Assembly (NCBI GenBank): GCA_041392475.1
Contig: JAWKLZ010000001.1
Location: forward strand, 1,798,001-1,862,000
DNA: 64,000 nt
From: Chitinophagales bacterium
Lineage (GTDB): Bacteria; Bacteroidota; Bacteroidia; Chitinophagales; UBA2359
Reading direction: 5' to 3'
The notes under the pieces are model-generated. The model did no database searches and was not told the origin of the DNA. It saw nothing but the letters and a program-made list of their open reading frames with translations. Below are positions 54,817-63,870 of this stretch, one piece after another. How positions within the stretch are numbered: position 1 is the first letter of the stretch; each line of letters starts with the position of its first letter. A program made the position numbers and the translations under genes.

Positions 54817-55518
54817 TTACTCTATATACAAAGGGAATATATTATTCAATGTATAATCCAAATTACCAGTACTACCAAACGCATTAAAATATGGAGTCCA
54901 CATTCTTTCCTGTGCCCTTTTAATTATTGATTGATACTCATCGTCATTTAATAATTCGTTGACAAAAGTATAATCTTTTGAGCTAAAAAAATTATTTATG
55001 ATAAAATGAAATCCAAGAAATAAATCCATTGGCGGGTGAGGTAATCTTGGAGAGCCTAAAATAATCAGTTCTCCCGCATTACACGTTTCAAGTGTATTCC
55101 CACCAAATTGAAAATGATAATATGGATGTGTAAATTTGGGAGGAGTAGAAGGAATATTTTTATCTAAATGCCAACAACTTTTATATTCATTTGCCTCCTC
55201 ATCATACCCATCTATATCTATCTGAAATGAATATTCAGTAATGACATCTTTATTATGAGTAAGGTTTTCAGGAGTAAATTTACATATATTTTGAAAGAAA
55301 ACAGCAATATTTTCAATAGTACATGGGTTAGTACCAGATATTTTTTTTTCTATAAAAAATTCAATGTTTTCAACTTCTATTTTATTATCATTAATAAAGT
55401 CGATAGTCGCTTCTAAATTTATTAAAGCTTTGTAGTCACCTGGAATATCGTATTTCTCGATTAATTTAACTAATATTGACAAATCTTGTGAGATTATAGT
55501 AATTGAGTATTTATCCAT
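54817..55518 (-). CDS. Unrecognised protein of the kinase/receiver/methyltransferase operon
   Basis: The protein has 233 residues, is soluble, and has no motif I can name. Two blocks look like conserved functional sites: HPYYHFQFGG near residue 132 and SPRLPHPPMDLFLGFHF near 155. They are rich in His, Pro and Gly and could bind a metal or a nucleotide, though that is inference. It overlaps the receiver gene by 8 nt and ends 6 nt before the methyltransferase gene, so the four products are likely made together. An adaptor or effector role is the natural hypothesis. Confidence 0.6.
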   Translation of the reverse strand: MDKYSITIISQDLSILVKLIEKYDIPGDYKALINLEATIDFINDNKIEVENIEFFIEKKISGTNPCTIENIAVFFQNICKFTPENLTHNKDVITEYSFQIDIDGYDEEANEYKSCWHLDKNIPSTPPKFTHPYYHFQFGGNTLETCNAGELIILGSPRLPHPPMDLFLGFHFIINNFFSSKDYTFVNELLNDDEYQSIIKRAQERMWTPYFNAFGSTGNLDYTLNNIFPLYIE

Positions 55519-56578
55519 TTTGATTAATTTGTTCTCCTATTAATTTTAATCTATTCTTACCTGCTGGCTTTACAAAAGGCAATGATTTAGTGGCTTCCAA
55601 ACCTGCGTTGATAGAGATATATTCCTTATCCTGCCAAGGAAATAATTCTCTTCTATATAATTCCAATCCATCTATTGGGTCGATAGCTTTATTAGTATCT
55701 ATACACACTGTCCAAAACTTTTTACTTTTAGAATGTGGAGTAGGTTCAAGAGGGGTTAAATTACAGAGCTCTGTATTCTGTTTTATAATTTCTATTCTTT
55801 GTATAGCATTTAATCTCCTTATAGATGTAGGAGTGGAATTAATGCTTCCCCACCAATTTTCAATCTTAGTCATCCACCATCTAGGAAATACGTCTTTAAG
55901 AATACCTGAATAAGAAGCTGATTCTAATTTGTTTATTAGATTACTCCAATCAGGAGAGTTTTTGCAGACTCCTAAACGTGCAGACAATATATTTTCATTT
56001 ATTAAAAGTCCTGTCGGTTGAATAATATTTTGATTAATAAATAATGCTACAGCGTATGTGTGGTTTTTTATATTTGAATGATTTAAAAATGAGCATATTC
56101 TATAATCTATTTTTTCATACTCTTCAACAGTTAAACCTAATATTTTACTATAGTCAAAGTTTGATTCTTGAACTATTTTATATGCTTCAATAAAGCTTTT
56201 TATTCTGTTTGAGTATTTACCAGGATTGGCTCTAAATGCTTCTTTAGTAACAGAAAAATCGAATAAATCCTGACTAGAATAATCTTCATAATACCCTGTA
56301 ATATTATCTTCACTTGATAATAAGATAATGGGTATATTTCTATAAGTATGAGAGTTTTTTGTTCTAAGTGTTTGAGCAATAGTAGGTGCATCGAACTTAG
56401 CCTCTTTACTAGTTAATCTAAAATCTAAGATTAATGCACTTATATCACTATTGATGCTATATAGAATTTTTTCAAGAGTTTTTGGGTCATTATGAATAGT
56501 TTCTATCCCTTGTGCTTTTAATTCACTAATAATAGTATCAGGTTCTAAATCTTCTACATACAATACCTTATAAGCCAT
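55511..56578 (-). CDS. Receiver-domain (response-regulator-like) protein with unknown C-terminal domain
   Basis: The protein has 355 residues from the ATG at 56578. That start is chosen because the receiver fold begins AYKVLYVED; the open frame further upstream lies inside the kinase gene. Receiver residues are complete: Glu9/Asp10, phospho-acceptor Asp52 (LILDFRL), Ser88/89 (ILLSSED) and Lys112 (SVTKEAF). Residues of about 150-355 hold no DNA-binding domain I recognise. They contain a VFPRWWMTKIENWW aromatic block and may be the interaction or effector part. The start overlaps the kinase gene by 11 nt. Confidence 0.75.
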   Translation of the reverse strand: MAYKVLYVEDLEPDTIISELKAQGIETIHNDPKTLEKILYSINSDISALILDFRLTSKEAKFDAPTIAQTLRTKNSHTYRNIPIILLSSEDNITGYYEDYSSQDLFDFSVTKEAFRANPGKYSNRIKSFIEAYKIVQESNFDYSKILGLTVEEYEKIDYRICSFLNHSNIKNHTYAVALFINQNIIQPTGLLINENILSARLGVCKNSPDWSNLINKLESASYSGILKDVFPRWWMTKIENWWGSINSTPTSIRRLNAIQRIEIIKQNTELCNLTPLEPTPHSKSKKFWTVCIDTNKAIDPIDGLELYRRELFPWQDKEYISINAGLEATKSLPFVKPAGKNRLKLIGEQINQNG

Positions 56579-58904
56579 ATTTTTGTAATTCTTTATTAGT
56601 TGCTTTGTTAATTTCCACTCTAATACATGTATAGTAATTTTCTTTTGGAGAAACAACTTTTATACTGCCTCTATAACTAGAGATTATATCTTTTACAATT
56701 TTTAATCCTAAGCCTGTTCCTGCAATTTCAGTGAAATCTAATGAAATATCGAAATCTTTAGCAGATGTAGTGGTGAAAAATTCATCAAATATTTTATCCT
56801 CAATATCTTTCGGAATACCATCTCCATTATCAGAAAATTCTAAATAAATTTTATCTTCTTCTATTCCACACTCAATTAATATTTCCCCTTGCCTATTTGT
56901 CCTTTTAATGGCTTTTTTAGAGTTTGTATAAAAATTGAATAAAATAGACGACCATTCAGAAGGATGCATAGGTTTTAAATAAAGCAGGTAGCCGTTAAAT
57001 ACAGGGTCTTTTATTTGAATACCTGCTTTCTCCGCATCATTTTTAATAGAGTTAACAAAGGGTCTAACTACATTTCGTATTTCTATGGGAATCAAATCTC
57101 TAACTACGTTTTGAGAAACTACCGTATCAAAATAGGATGTATATATATGAAAGGAAGCAAAGTTTTTTTCTATAATTAATGCTCTGTCGAGAAGTATCTT
57201 ATTGTCTTTCAGATGTTGAATTAGAAATTTTATATCATGACTGATATTCTTCATATAATATTTTATCTCATGTATAAATTGAGCTATTGATAATCCAACA
57301 CTACTTAGAACCCTAAGCATTGACTTTTCTTTTATGTACTTCTCTTGCTCTGATTTCTGAATCTCCTGTAATTCATCTACTTTCTTTTTAATTTCTTTAA
57401 TTTTCTTCTTTCTTTTCTTTTTAGCTTGAATACTGCCTTCTTCTTTCTCTAATTCTTCATCTAACTTATCTAAGGTAAAAGCTATATTTTTAATTCTTAC
57501 TTCGATACTTTCATAATCCCACTCATTTTTATCATTTTTCTTTTGATTAGTAGTTAATTTTACTTTTCGGACTTGAGCAACCTTAATAATGCCAGTTATT
57601 AAAGTTCTATAAATAAAGTTTTGAAGTTGAATTAATGACTCATTATTAACTAACCCTTCTCTGCTAGATGTTTCATTAAATATATTACTATCATCAGAAA
57701 TGTCAACAAAACCGAAAAAGTTCTGATTCCCATGAACAGGAAGGATTGACCTTCTTTTTACAGATTCATCTAATTTTAACCAATCATTTCCTGGTTCTGC
57801 ATAAGGTAAAACTCTAAACCCGTTTCTATACAATCTAATACCTCCTTTAGTATGAGCTAATTTTTTTATACTACCCTCCTGCATTTTAGGAATGTATCCA
57901 GAATTATACACAAAATAATATGCAATAAATTGAATATTATTCAATTCATTAAAAGGAATCTGATTATCATCAGGGTCGTTACCAATTTCCCCAATTTCAT
58001 CAATTTCTAGTTTTTTGCTTTCAATAGAATAGATACCAAGTCCTTTATCATCTATATATCCACTAATAGTTGCTAACGCATAATCATAAATCATTGATTG
58101 ATTATCGGCAATAGTTTCAATTTTTTTGCCTGTTTCTGTTTTAAAGAACTTTACGTTAAAACCTGGCTCTTCTAAAATAGAAACTATTTTACTATTTGGC
58201 TTCGATTTTTTACCTTTAAAAAGTGGAAAAGGTTGAAGTATGTCTGAAACATATCTGTATATTCTACGAATTGCAGCCTTAGACCATCTATCCCGTAATC
58301 CATCAATAATTAATGTTGTTCCTTCTTCTCTTTGCTTATTAACTTCTTCTAAAGAATTAGATATTGAGTTTAAATTGATATCCCCTTTATAATCATCCCA
58401 ATTAATAGAAAGCTTGAGCGCTTTGTCACCATTTAAGGTTTGTGTAATAATAGTAAGTTTTTCTCCTAACCTTTGAACCGCAAATCGACCAATTCCTTTT
58501 TGCCCCGCTCGTTGCCTTTTATACCTTTCTGAAGTTGGATTGTGAATCTTATCAGTAGAAGATATTCTCATAAAACCATTTGCCAACTGGTCTCTTGTCA
58601 TTCCTAGTCCATCATCATCAATCTTTAACCGCCCTCCTATAGTATCCGAATTGTAAAAAGTTAGTTTAACTAATATTGCATCAGCATCATAGGAATTTTT
58701 AACTAATTCTGAAACTGCGGTTTCTTGCCTTGCAACTAATTCTCTACCTAAACGATCAATAACTCCAGCATCGACTGAAAAACGAACATTATTCTTATCA
58801 AGGGAAGCTAATTGACTAGATAGTTGAATAATTCTATCAACATTATCAGGGTCTTCTTCCAGAATAATTTGCAGTTTCTTTCGTATTTTTTCTTTGGAAT
58901 TCAA
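56568..58904 (-). CDS. Double-ATPase protein: Hsp90/MORC-like GHKL ATPase fused to a histidine-kinase core
   Basis: The protein has 778 residues and is soluble. An N-terminal GHKL ATPase of the Hsp90/MutL/MORC kind is visible: ELVKNSYDADA (66-76), DDDGLGM (96-102) and GQKGIGRFA (134-142). A charged coiled coil follows at about 470-535. Next is a HisKA-like helix pair with FIHEIKYY (His545) and a second ATPase of the kinase type: N box YTNSKKAI, G1 SDNGDGIP (691-698), FDEFFTTT, and G2 GTGLGLKI (729-736). Both ATP sites look intact. It heads a four-gene AT-rich operon with a -7 box at 58945-58952. A natural reading is that the Hsp90-like half senses something and drives phosphorylation of the adjacent receiver protein. 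Confidence 0.78.
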   Translation of the reverse strand: MNSKEKIRKKLQIILEEDPDNVDRIIQLSSQLASLDKNNVRFSVDAGVIDRLGRELVARQETAVSELVKNSYDADAILVKLTFYNSDTIGGRLKIDDDGLGMTRDQLANGFMRISSTDKIHNPTSERYKRQRAGQKGIGRFAVQRLGEKLTIITQTLNGDKALKLSINWDDYKGDINLNSISNSLEEVNKQREEGTTLIIDGLRDRWSKAAIRRIYRYVSDILQPFPLFKGKKSKPNSKIVSILEEPGFNVKFFKTETGKKIETIADNQSMIYDYALATISGYIDDKGLGIYSIESKKLEIDEIGEIGNDPDDNQIPFNELNNIQFIAYYFVYNSGYIPKMQEGSIKKLAHTKGGIRLYRNGFRVLPYAEPGNDWLKLDESVKRRSILPVHGNQNFFGFVDISDDSNIFNETSSREGLVNNESLIQLQNFIYRTLITGIIKVAQVRKVKLTTNQKKNDKNEWDYESIEVRIKNIAFTLDKLDEELEKEEGSIQAKKKRKKKIKEIKKKVDELQEIQKSEQEKYIKEKSMLRVLSSVGLSIAQFIHEIKYYMKNISHDIKFLIQHLKDNKILLDRALIIEKNFASFHIYTSYFDTVVSQNVVRDLIPIEIRNVVRPFVNSIKNDAEKAGIQIKDPVFNGYLLYLKPMHPSEWSSILFNFYTNSKKAIKRTNRQGEILIECGIEEDKIYLEFSDNGDGIPKDIEDKIFDEFFTTTSAKDFDISLDFTEIAGTGLGLKIVKDIISSYRGSIKVVSPKENYYTCIRVEINKATNKELQKYGL

Positions 58905-58944
58905 TAGTATTTTAGATAGTTGTTTGTTAAATCTATATTTTAAG

Positions 58945-58952
58945 CAAATATA
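58945..58952 (-). promoter_or_regulatory. -7 box for the kinase operon
   Basis: On the minus strand TATATTTG matches TAnnTTTG, 40 nt before the ATG at 58904. No other promoter was seen within the four genes, which are packed with overlaps. Confidence 0.4.
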
Positions 58953-59111
58953 ACAGCATTTGATGAAATTACTTAATAATGTACTGAAATATTTTTTTTG
59001 TACAAAAAGGCTTTAAGTTAAAGTCTAAAGAAATATGTTTCAAATTAGTTATATTTCACCCTAATTTCACCAATTAAATAATTGAAAATAACCATAAATA
59101 AGTGATGTTTT

Positions 59112-59148
59112 TACAAACAAAAAGCCTTTACATAATTCATGTAAAGGC
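59112..59148 (-). terminator. Intrinsic terminator after trxB
   Basis: GCCTTTACAT (59124-59133) and ATGTAAAGGC (59139-59148) form a 10-bp stem with a 5-nt loop. On the minus strand a T-rich run follows. It lies 46 nt past the trxB stop. Confidence 0.85.
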
Positions 59149-59194
59149 CTGACAATCAAAATCAATAACAATTGAATCTGCACTTTAAATTTCC

Positions 59195-60178
59195 CTATGC
59201 TTCAACAATTTCCTCAGCCGTTTCTGATTCCGCAAATTCCTTTGCAGATAAATAACGCTCTGCATCCAATGCAGCCATACAGCCTGTTCCAGCTGCTGTC
59301 ACCGCTTGTCGGTAAATATTGTCTTGGGCATCGCCACAAGCAAAAACGCCTTTAACATTGGTTTTGGTGCTATCAGGTTTGGTGACCAAATAGCCCAATT
59401 CGTCCATATCCAGCCAACCTTTCAAAAAGTCGGTATTGGGTTTGTGACCAATCGCTACAAAAAAACCTTGAACAGGAATAACCGATTCCGCTCCTGTTTG
59501 ATTTTGAACTACTCTAACACCCGTAACTTCTTCTTCACCAAGCACTTCTTTGGTTTCCGTATGCCAATGAATGATGATGTTTTTGTTGGTCATCACCCTT
59601 TTTTGCATTACCTTGGAAGCCCGCATTTCGTCACGGCGCACCAACAAATGCACTTTGGGGCAAAGATTGGCAAGGTACAAAGCTTCTTCTGCTGCCGTAT
59701 CACCTGCGCCAACTACTGCAACGTCTAAGCCACGGTAAAATGCACCATCACACACTGCACAAGCCGAGACACCACCACCATTCATTCTCAATCTTTCTTC
59801 AGAAGGCAGGCCCAACCATTTGGCAGAAGCACCTGTCGCAACAATCACTGTATCTGCTAATATTTCCTTTTCACCGTCAATGATTACTTTGTGTAATTCT
59901 CCATTAAAATCAACCGAAGTGGCCAAACCAAAGCGAATTTCTGTTCCCATTCTTTCGGCTTGCTTCCTAAAATCTTCCATCATCGGAATTCCTCCAATGC
60001 CATCGGGATAGCCAGGGTAATTTTCTACGTCAGTTGTTTCCATCAACTGCCCACCTTGAAGCGGTCCCGTGTAAATAACGGGCTTCAAATCTGCTCTTGC
60101 CGCATAAATTGCAGCCGTATAACCCGCAGGGCCTGTACCTAATATCAAACATTTGATTCTTTCTGTTTGCACACTCAT
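59195..60178 (-). CDS. trxB: Thioredoxin reductase
   Basis: Thioredoxin reductase uses NADPH and FAD to reduce thioredoxin in the cytosol. The 327-residue protein has the FAD-binding GTGPAG (14-19), the redox CAVC (Cys140, Cys143), the NADPH-binding GAGDTA (157-162) and the C-terminal FAD motif GVFACGDAQD. The ATG at 60178 is preferred because the frame upstream of it (to 60274) overlaps the promoter-like box at 60229-60236 and adds residues absent from the family. The C-terminus has a short acidic tail (ESETAEEIVEA). It is transcribed alone and ends at a strong terminator. Confidence 0.95.
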   Translation of the reverse strand: MSVQTERIKCLILGTGPAGYTAAIYAARADLKPVIYTGPLQGGQLMETTDVENYPGYPDGIGGIPMMEDFRKQAERMGTEIRFGLATSVDFNGELHKVIIDGEKEILADTVIVATGASAKWLGLPSEERLRMNGGGVSACAVCDGAFYRGLDVAVVGAGDTAAEEALYLANLCPKVHLLVRRDEMRASKVMQKRVMTNKNIIIHWHTETKEVLGEEEVTGVRVVQNQTGAESVIPVQGFFVAIGHKPNTDFLKGWLDMDELGYLVTKPDSTKTNVKGVFACGDAQDNIYRQAVTAAGTGCMAALDAERYLSAKEFAESETAEEIVEA

Positions 60179-60228
60179 GTTTTTAACTAATTTTTTAAAT
60201 AAGATTAGAGGATGGCATTCTCTAATGA

Positions 60229-60236
60229 CAAAGATA
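60229..60236 (-). promoter_or_regulatory. -7 box for trxB
   Basis: On the minus strand TATCTTTG matches TAnnTTTG, 50 nt before the preferred trxB ATG. No convincing -33 box is seen. Its position within the longer open frame supports the shorter start. Confidence 0.4.
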
Positions 60237-60310
60237 AGGACAATTTGGTTCTTTGGCTGTTCTTGTAGATTCAACTTTTACTATATGAAAAATCGAACCT
60301 TATCTAACGC

Positions 60311-61195
60311 TTATTTTGCAGCAATCAAGCCCAAAGCCTCAAACGCCTTCATAGTGAGCTCTCGTCGAATCTTAGGAAACAACTGCATATCAAACGTTTC
60401 ATTCGGTGTAACATTGGTCGCAAAGAAATATACCTTTCCTTTTGCTTCCAAATACCCTACAAACCAACCGATATCATTTGTGTTGTCATTCATCACCCAA
60501 CCCGTTTTGCCACTGAGTTTGTAATCTTCATTTTCTTCAATAACCATTAGGCGTTTCATGATAGAGGATGTTCTTTCTTTGATGGGCAATTGGAGGTTGT
60601 AAAATTGGGAGAGAAAGTTTATTTGTTCAAATGGGGCGATTTTGGAGTTGCCTTCAAGCCAAAAGAGGTCAATATTGGCGGAATCTACCTGCATGTTTCC
60701 ATTGGCGTAGCCTAATTTTTGGAGGTATTCATTCATCCTTTCTACACCAATTTTTCGAGCGATTTCTTGGTAACAAGGGACACAAGAAACATGGAAAGCA
60801 TCTCTAAAAATCAAATCTTGTTCCCAAACCTTGAACAATCTTTTCTCACCATCCCACTTGAAGAGGGTACTGTCACTTTCGACTACACCTGTTTCAAGAG
60901 CGATAATGGAATTCGGAATTTTGAAGGTAGAAGCGGGGAGGCAACCTTTTTCACAACGATTGAAGTCATTGGAATAGTAGGTTTTAGCTGCAATATCGTA
61001 AATCAATAGAACACCTTGTATGTCTGCACTGTCCAAAAGGTGTTGAAAGGCAGGAACAACTTTTTTGACTTCAATTGAAGGAATCAGATCGGTACTTTTT
61101 GAAGAAACATTGGTTTGGTTTTGTGGATTATTGGTGCAAGCCATCAGACCAAAAAGGCATAACAAAAATAAGTGATGGAATTTTATTTGTTTCAT
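60311..61195 (-). CDS. Class D beta-lactamase homologue with altered YGN motif
   Basis: The 294-residue lipoprotein (lipobox GLMAC, Cys20) has the class D layout: STFK (Ser89, Lys92), SCV as the SxV motif (137-139), FW (178-179) and KTG (230-232). The YGN element is replaced by YAN (163-165). Two Cys pairs (Cys81/Cys85, and Cys138/Cys141 around the SxV motif) are unusual. It is only distantly similar to 31032-31859, so it is not a recent duplicate. It may be a true beta-lactamase or a penicillin-binding sensor-like relative. It lies between trxB and the NifU-domain gene, all on the minus strand, and has no mobile features. Confidence 0.85.
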   Translation of the reverse strand: MKQIKFHHLFLLCLFGLMACTNNPQNQTNVSSKSTDLIPSIEVKKVVPAFQHLLDSADIQGVLLIYDIAAKTYYSNDFNRCEKGCLPASTFKIPNSIIALETGVVESDSTLFKWDGEKRLFKVWEQDLIFRDAFHVSCVPCYQEIARKIGVERMNEYLQKLGYANGNMQVDSANIDLFWLEGNSKIAPFEQINFLSQFYNLQLPIKERTSSIMKRLMVIEENEDYKLSGKTGWVMNDNTNDIGWFVGYLEAKGKVYFFATNVTPNETFDMQLFPKIRRELTMKAFEALGLIAAK

Positions 61196-61225
61196 TGTTG
61201 GTAAAATATTGTATCTGTTGTCACT

Positions 61226-61465
61226 TCAATTTACTGCCACGACTTCTTTGATAATAGGCACAGCCGTCCGAATCGCTTGCTCAACACCTGCTTTCATGGT
61301 CATAAAACTCATACGACACCCCTCGCAATTGCCAAGCCATCGAATCTGTACCGTATGGTCTTCGGTAATCCCTACTACTTCTACATTTCCACCATCTGCT
61401 TCTAAATGAGGGCGAATGGAATTCAAAGAATCTTCTACTCGCTGAAATAAATCTGTTTTTGACAT
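61226..61465 (-). CDS. NifU-like Fe-S scaffold domain protein
   Basis: The protein has 79 residues and consists only of the NifU C-terminal domain, with the Fe-S-binding CEGC (Cys47, Cys50) after the RPHLEADGGNVEVV stretch. Such proteins (Nfu type) carry and deliver 4Fe-4S clusters. It is transcribed from its own -7 box (61504-61511), 39 nt upstream of the ATG. Length and motifs are normal. Confidence 0.92.
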   Translation of the reverse strand: MSKTDLFQRVEDSLNSIRPHLEADGGNVEVVGITEDHTVQIRWLGNCEGCRMSFMTMKAGVEQAIRTAVPIIKEVVAVN

Positions 61466-61503
61466 GTTGTTCTTATTATTTGAAGGCGAATGGTTTTGAA
61501 GTA

Positions 61504-61511
61504 CAAAGTTA
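61504..61511 (-). promoter_or_regulatory. -7 box for the NifU-domain gene
   Basis: On the minus strand TAACTTTG matches TAnnTTTG and ends 38 nt before the ATG at 61465. No -33 box is obvious. Confidence 0.4.
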
Positions 61512-61566
61512 CGGATATTTTTCTATCTGCCTCCTACCAATCTGCAAAAGTACCTTCTAAAGAACG

Positions 61567-63711
61567 TTAAAAATCTACCACAAAGGCTCCTTGTTCATAC
61601 ACATTGTGGCACTTCAATCCATGTAGTTCACATTCACTTTTCCAGCGACTGACCTGTTTATAGTTATTAGAAGCATCAAATATAACTTGTTGAAAATCCA
61701 ACCAATCCAGTGCTTTTTGGAGGCTGATACGAGGATTGTTGGAGAGAATGAGGTAATCTACTTTCATTTTTTTCTCTAAATCTGCTGGAATTGAAGTAGA
61801 ATCGTTGAGCAACAAGATTTTTTTATTGCAAAATTGGATAAAAGGAGGGTCAAAAAAAAGACAGTTGGGAGTAGATGCTTCATTATGAAAAGCTGGAAAT
61901 GGCACTATTTGAAGGGCTGCAATGCTGGACATTAATTGATGCGGAGCAATGTTGTACTGAAAGGTTTCATTGTCTTTTTCCTGCAAAAGGCTTTCATTAC
62001 CAATTATATAAGATTCATCACCTACAATGAACTCTACGGCACTTTGTTTGGGAAGATGATAAACAACCATCTGTTTTTGTCTCACAGATTGAAATTGTTG
62101 CCAGGCAAAAGTAACCGACATCAACAACATGGCAACTAAAGTCCATTGTAGGTATTTGAGGTGGTGAAAAATGAAAAACAAAACCGATGCCATCATTCCT
62201 CCATACAGCAGCCAAAACTGCAAATCACTGACAACCAACCCTTCAATGACCGAAAATGGTAGCCATTGTATGATTTGCAGGGCATTGTAAACCGCATTGA
62301 TTAAGCCCTGCAAAACAATTCCCAAAATATTGCCCAAAAAACTGCCGACATACGGAATACTGCTCAATACCAACAGCCCTACTCCTACCATCAAAATAAT
62401 GCCCGCCGCAGGAATGACTACCAAATTGGACAACCAAAAATAGGTTGGAAATTGGTGGAAATAATACACGCTCAAAGGTGCTGTTCCCAACTGTGCGGCA
62501 ATAGAAACTGCCGAAATTTTCCAGATGTAATCAAGTAAGTAGTTTTTGACCTGAAAAATGCGGTAAATTGGTCCTTGTAGCCACATTATTGCAGCAACTG
62601 CGGCATAAGACAGCTGAAAACCAACCATTTTGATCATATACGGATTGTAGCACAATAGCAAAAGGGCGGATGCTGCCAGCGCATTGAAGCTGAAAGATTT
62701 TCGATTCCAGAGTTCTCCAATTGCAAAGATGGTGAACATCGTTGCAGCCCTCGAAACAGAAGGCGGCAAGCCTGTGATGAAGGCATAACCCCAAATCACG
62801 GTAATCACCAAGAAAAATTTCAGGATTTTACCCCGCTTGTGGATTTTCTCCAAAAAGAACAACAAGTTGTTGATGAGAATGAAAATAATACCAACGTGCA
62901 ATCCCGAAACCGCTAAAATGTGCATTGCCCCCGTATTGGCATAGGTATCTCGCACTTGATCGTCTAAATTGGCTTTGTAGCCCAACAAAATTGCAGAAGC
63001 AACCCCAATTTCAGCAGGAGAACCTACTTTTTCTTCAATGATCTTCAAGAAATAGGCTCTTGTCTGATAGACTTTTTGATAGAAAGAATTGGCGTAATTT
63101 TTATCCGTTTTTTGCCATTTATCAGTTGTAACATAGCTTTGGTGATAGACCTGAAAATTTTGCATGTAGGCGGCATAATCAAAACCATGTGGGTTTTTAG
63201 GTCCTTCCAATTTACGAAAAGTACTACTCGTTAAGACCACATCGCCATACTTCAATTCACTTACATCCTCTGACTTTTGAAAATAAACCAACGCTTTTCC
63301 AATTACCTTATCTATTTGATTTCCATTGGCTACTTGCAATATTTTCACCTCTGCTTTGAAGGTTTTTTCCTTTTCTTCGAGCGGTGCTTCCAACTGCATC
63401 AGTACTAAACTGGAATCACTCAAAAAACGACTAAAATGTTCTTTTTGTAGTATTTCAGTAGTTTGTTTGGTACGTTCAAAACCTACCATTATCAACGCTA
63501 ATGCCAATAGTGTTCCGAAAATCCATCGAAAACGATATGCCCATTTTTGTCTGCGTAACACAAACAGAATCATGAAGCAAATAGCAATGGGTAGCAATAA
63601 AGTAATGGATAAAAATTGGGTAGGAACTTCGAAATTGATGAAGAGCAAAATGCCTATCACTAATGGCAATAAAATGCGTAGTAATGGTGCTGCTTCCCAG
63701 TTGAAAACCAT
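61567..63711 (-). CDS. comEC: ComEC/Rec2-family DNA-uptake channel protein
   Basis: ComEC forms the inner-membrane channel for single-stranded DNA in natural transformation. The 714-residue protein has N-terminal membrane helices, a periplasmic DUF4131-like part (to about 200), and the Competence domain with HILAVSGLHVGI near residue 260 and GLPPSVSRAATMF near 320. Eight or more further helices follow. The C-terminal ~190 residues keep only a remnant of the usual metallo-beta-lactamase-like domain. I see no HxHxDH motif, only ILLLNDSTS and VDYLILSNNP strands. This reduced tail is common in Bacteroidota. The gene is monocistronic. Confidence 0.9.
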   Translation of the reverse strand: MVFNWEAAPLLRILLPLVIGILLFINFEVPTQFLSITLLLPIAICFMILFVLRRQKWAYRFRWIFGTLLALALIMVGFERTKQTTEILQKEHFSRFLSDSSLVLMQLEAPLEEKEKTFKAEVKILQVANGNQIDKVIGKALVYFQKSEDVSELKYGDVVLTSSTFRKLEGPKNPHGFDYAAYMQNFQVYHQSYVTTDKWQKTDKNYANSFYQKVYQTRAYFLKIIEEKVGSPAEIGVASAILLGYKANLDDQVRDTYANTGAMHILAVSGLHVGIIFILINNLLFFLEKIHKRGKILKFFLVITVIWGYAFITGLPPSVSRAATMFTIFAIGELWNRKSFSFNALAASALLLLCYNPYMIKMVGFQLSYAAVAAIMWLQGPIYRIFQVKNYLLDYIWKISAVSIAAQLGTAPLSVYYFHQFPTYFWLSNLVVIPAAGIILMVGVGLLVLSSIPYVGSFLGNILGIVLQGLINAVYNALQIIQWLPFSVIEGLVVSDLQFWLLYGGMMASVLFFIFHHLKYLQWTLVAMLLMSVTFAWQQFQSVRQKQMVVYHLPKQSAVEFIVGDESYIIGNESLLQEKDNETFQYNIAPHQLMSSIAALQIVPFPAFHNEASTPNCLFFDPPFIQFCNKKILLLNDSTSIPADLEKKMKVDYLILSNNPRISLQKALDWLDFQQVIFDASNNYKQVSRWKSECELHGLKCHNVYEQGAFVVDF

Positions 63712-63870
63712 AATTGTCCTGTTCGATTGTTGATTAATGTGCTTAAAAGTAGGATATAATAGGGAGAATAAAAAACAATTTGTAATAAATTATTTTATTT
63801 AAAGAAGCAAAAAAAATCTATATACTTTAAAAAACTGAAAATCAGCAATAAACAATATTTCAAAACAAAT

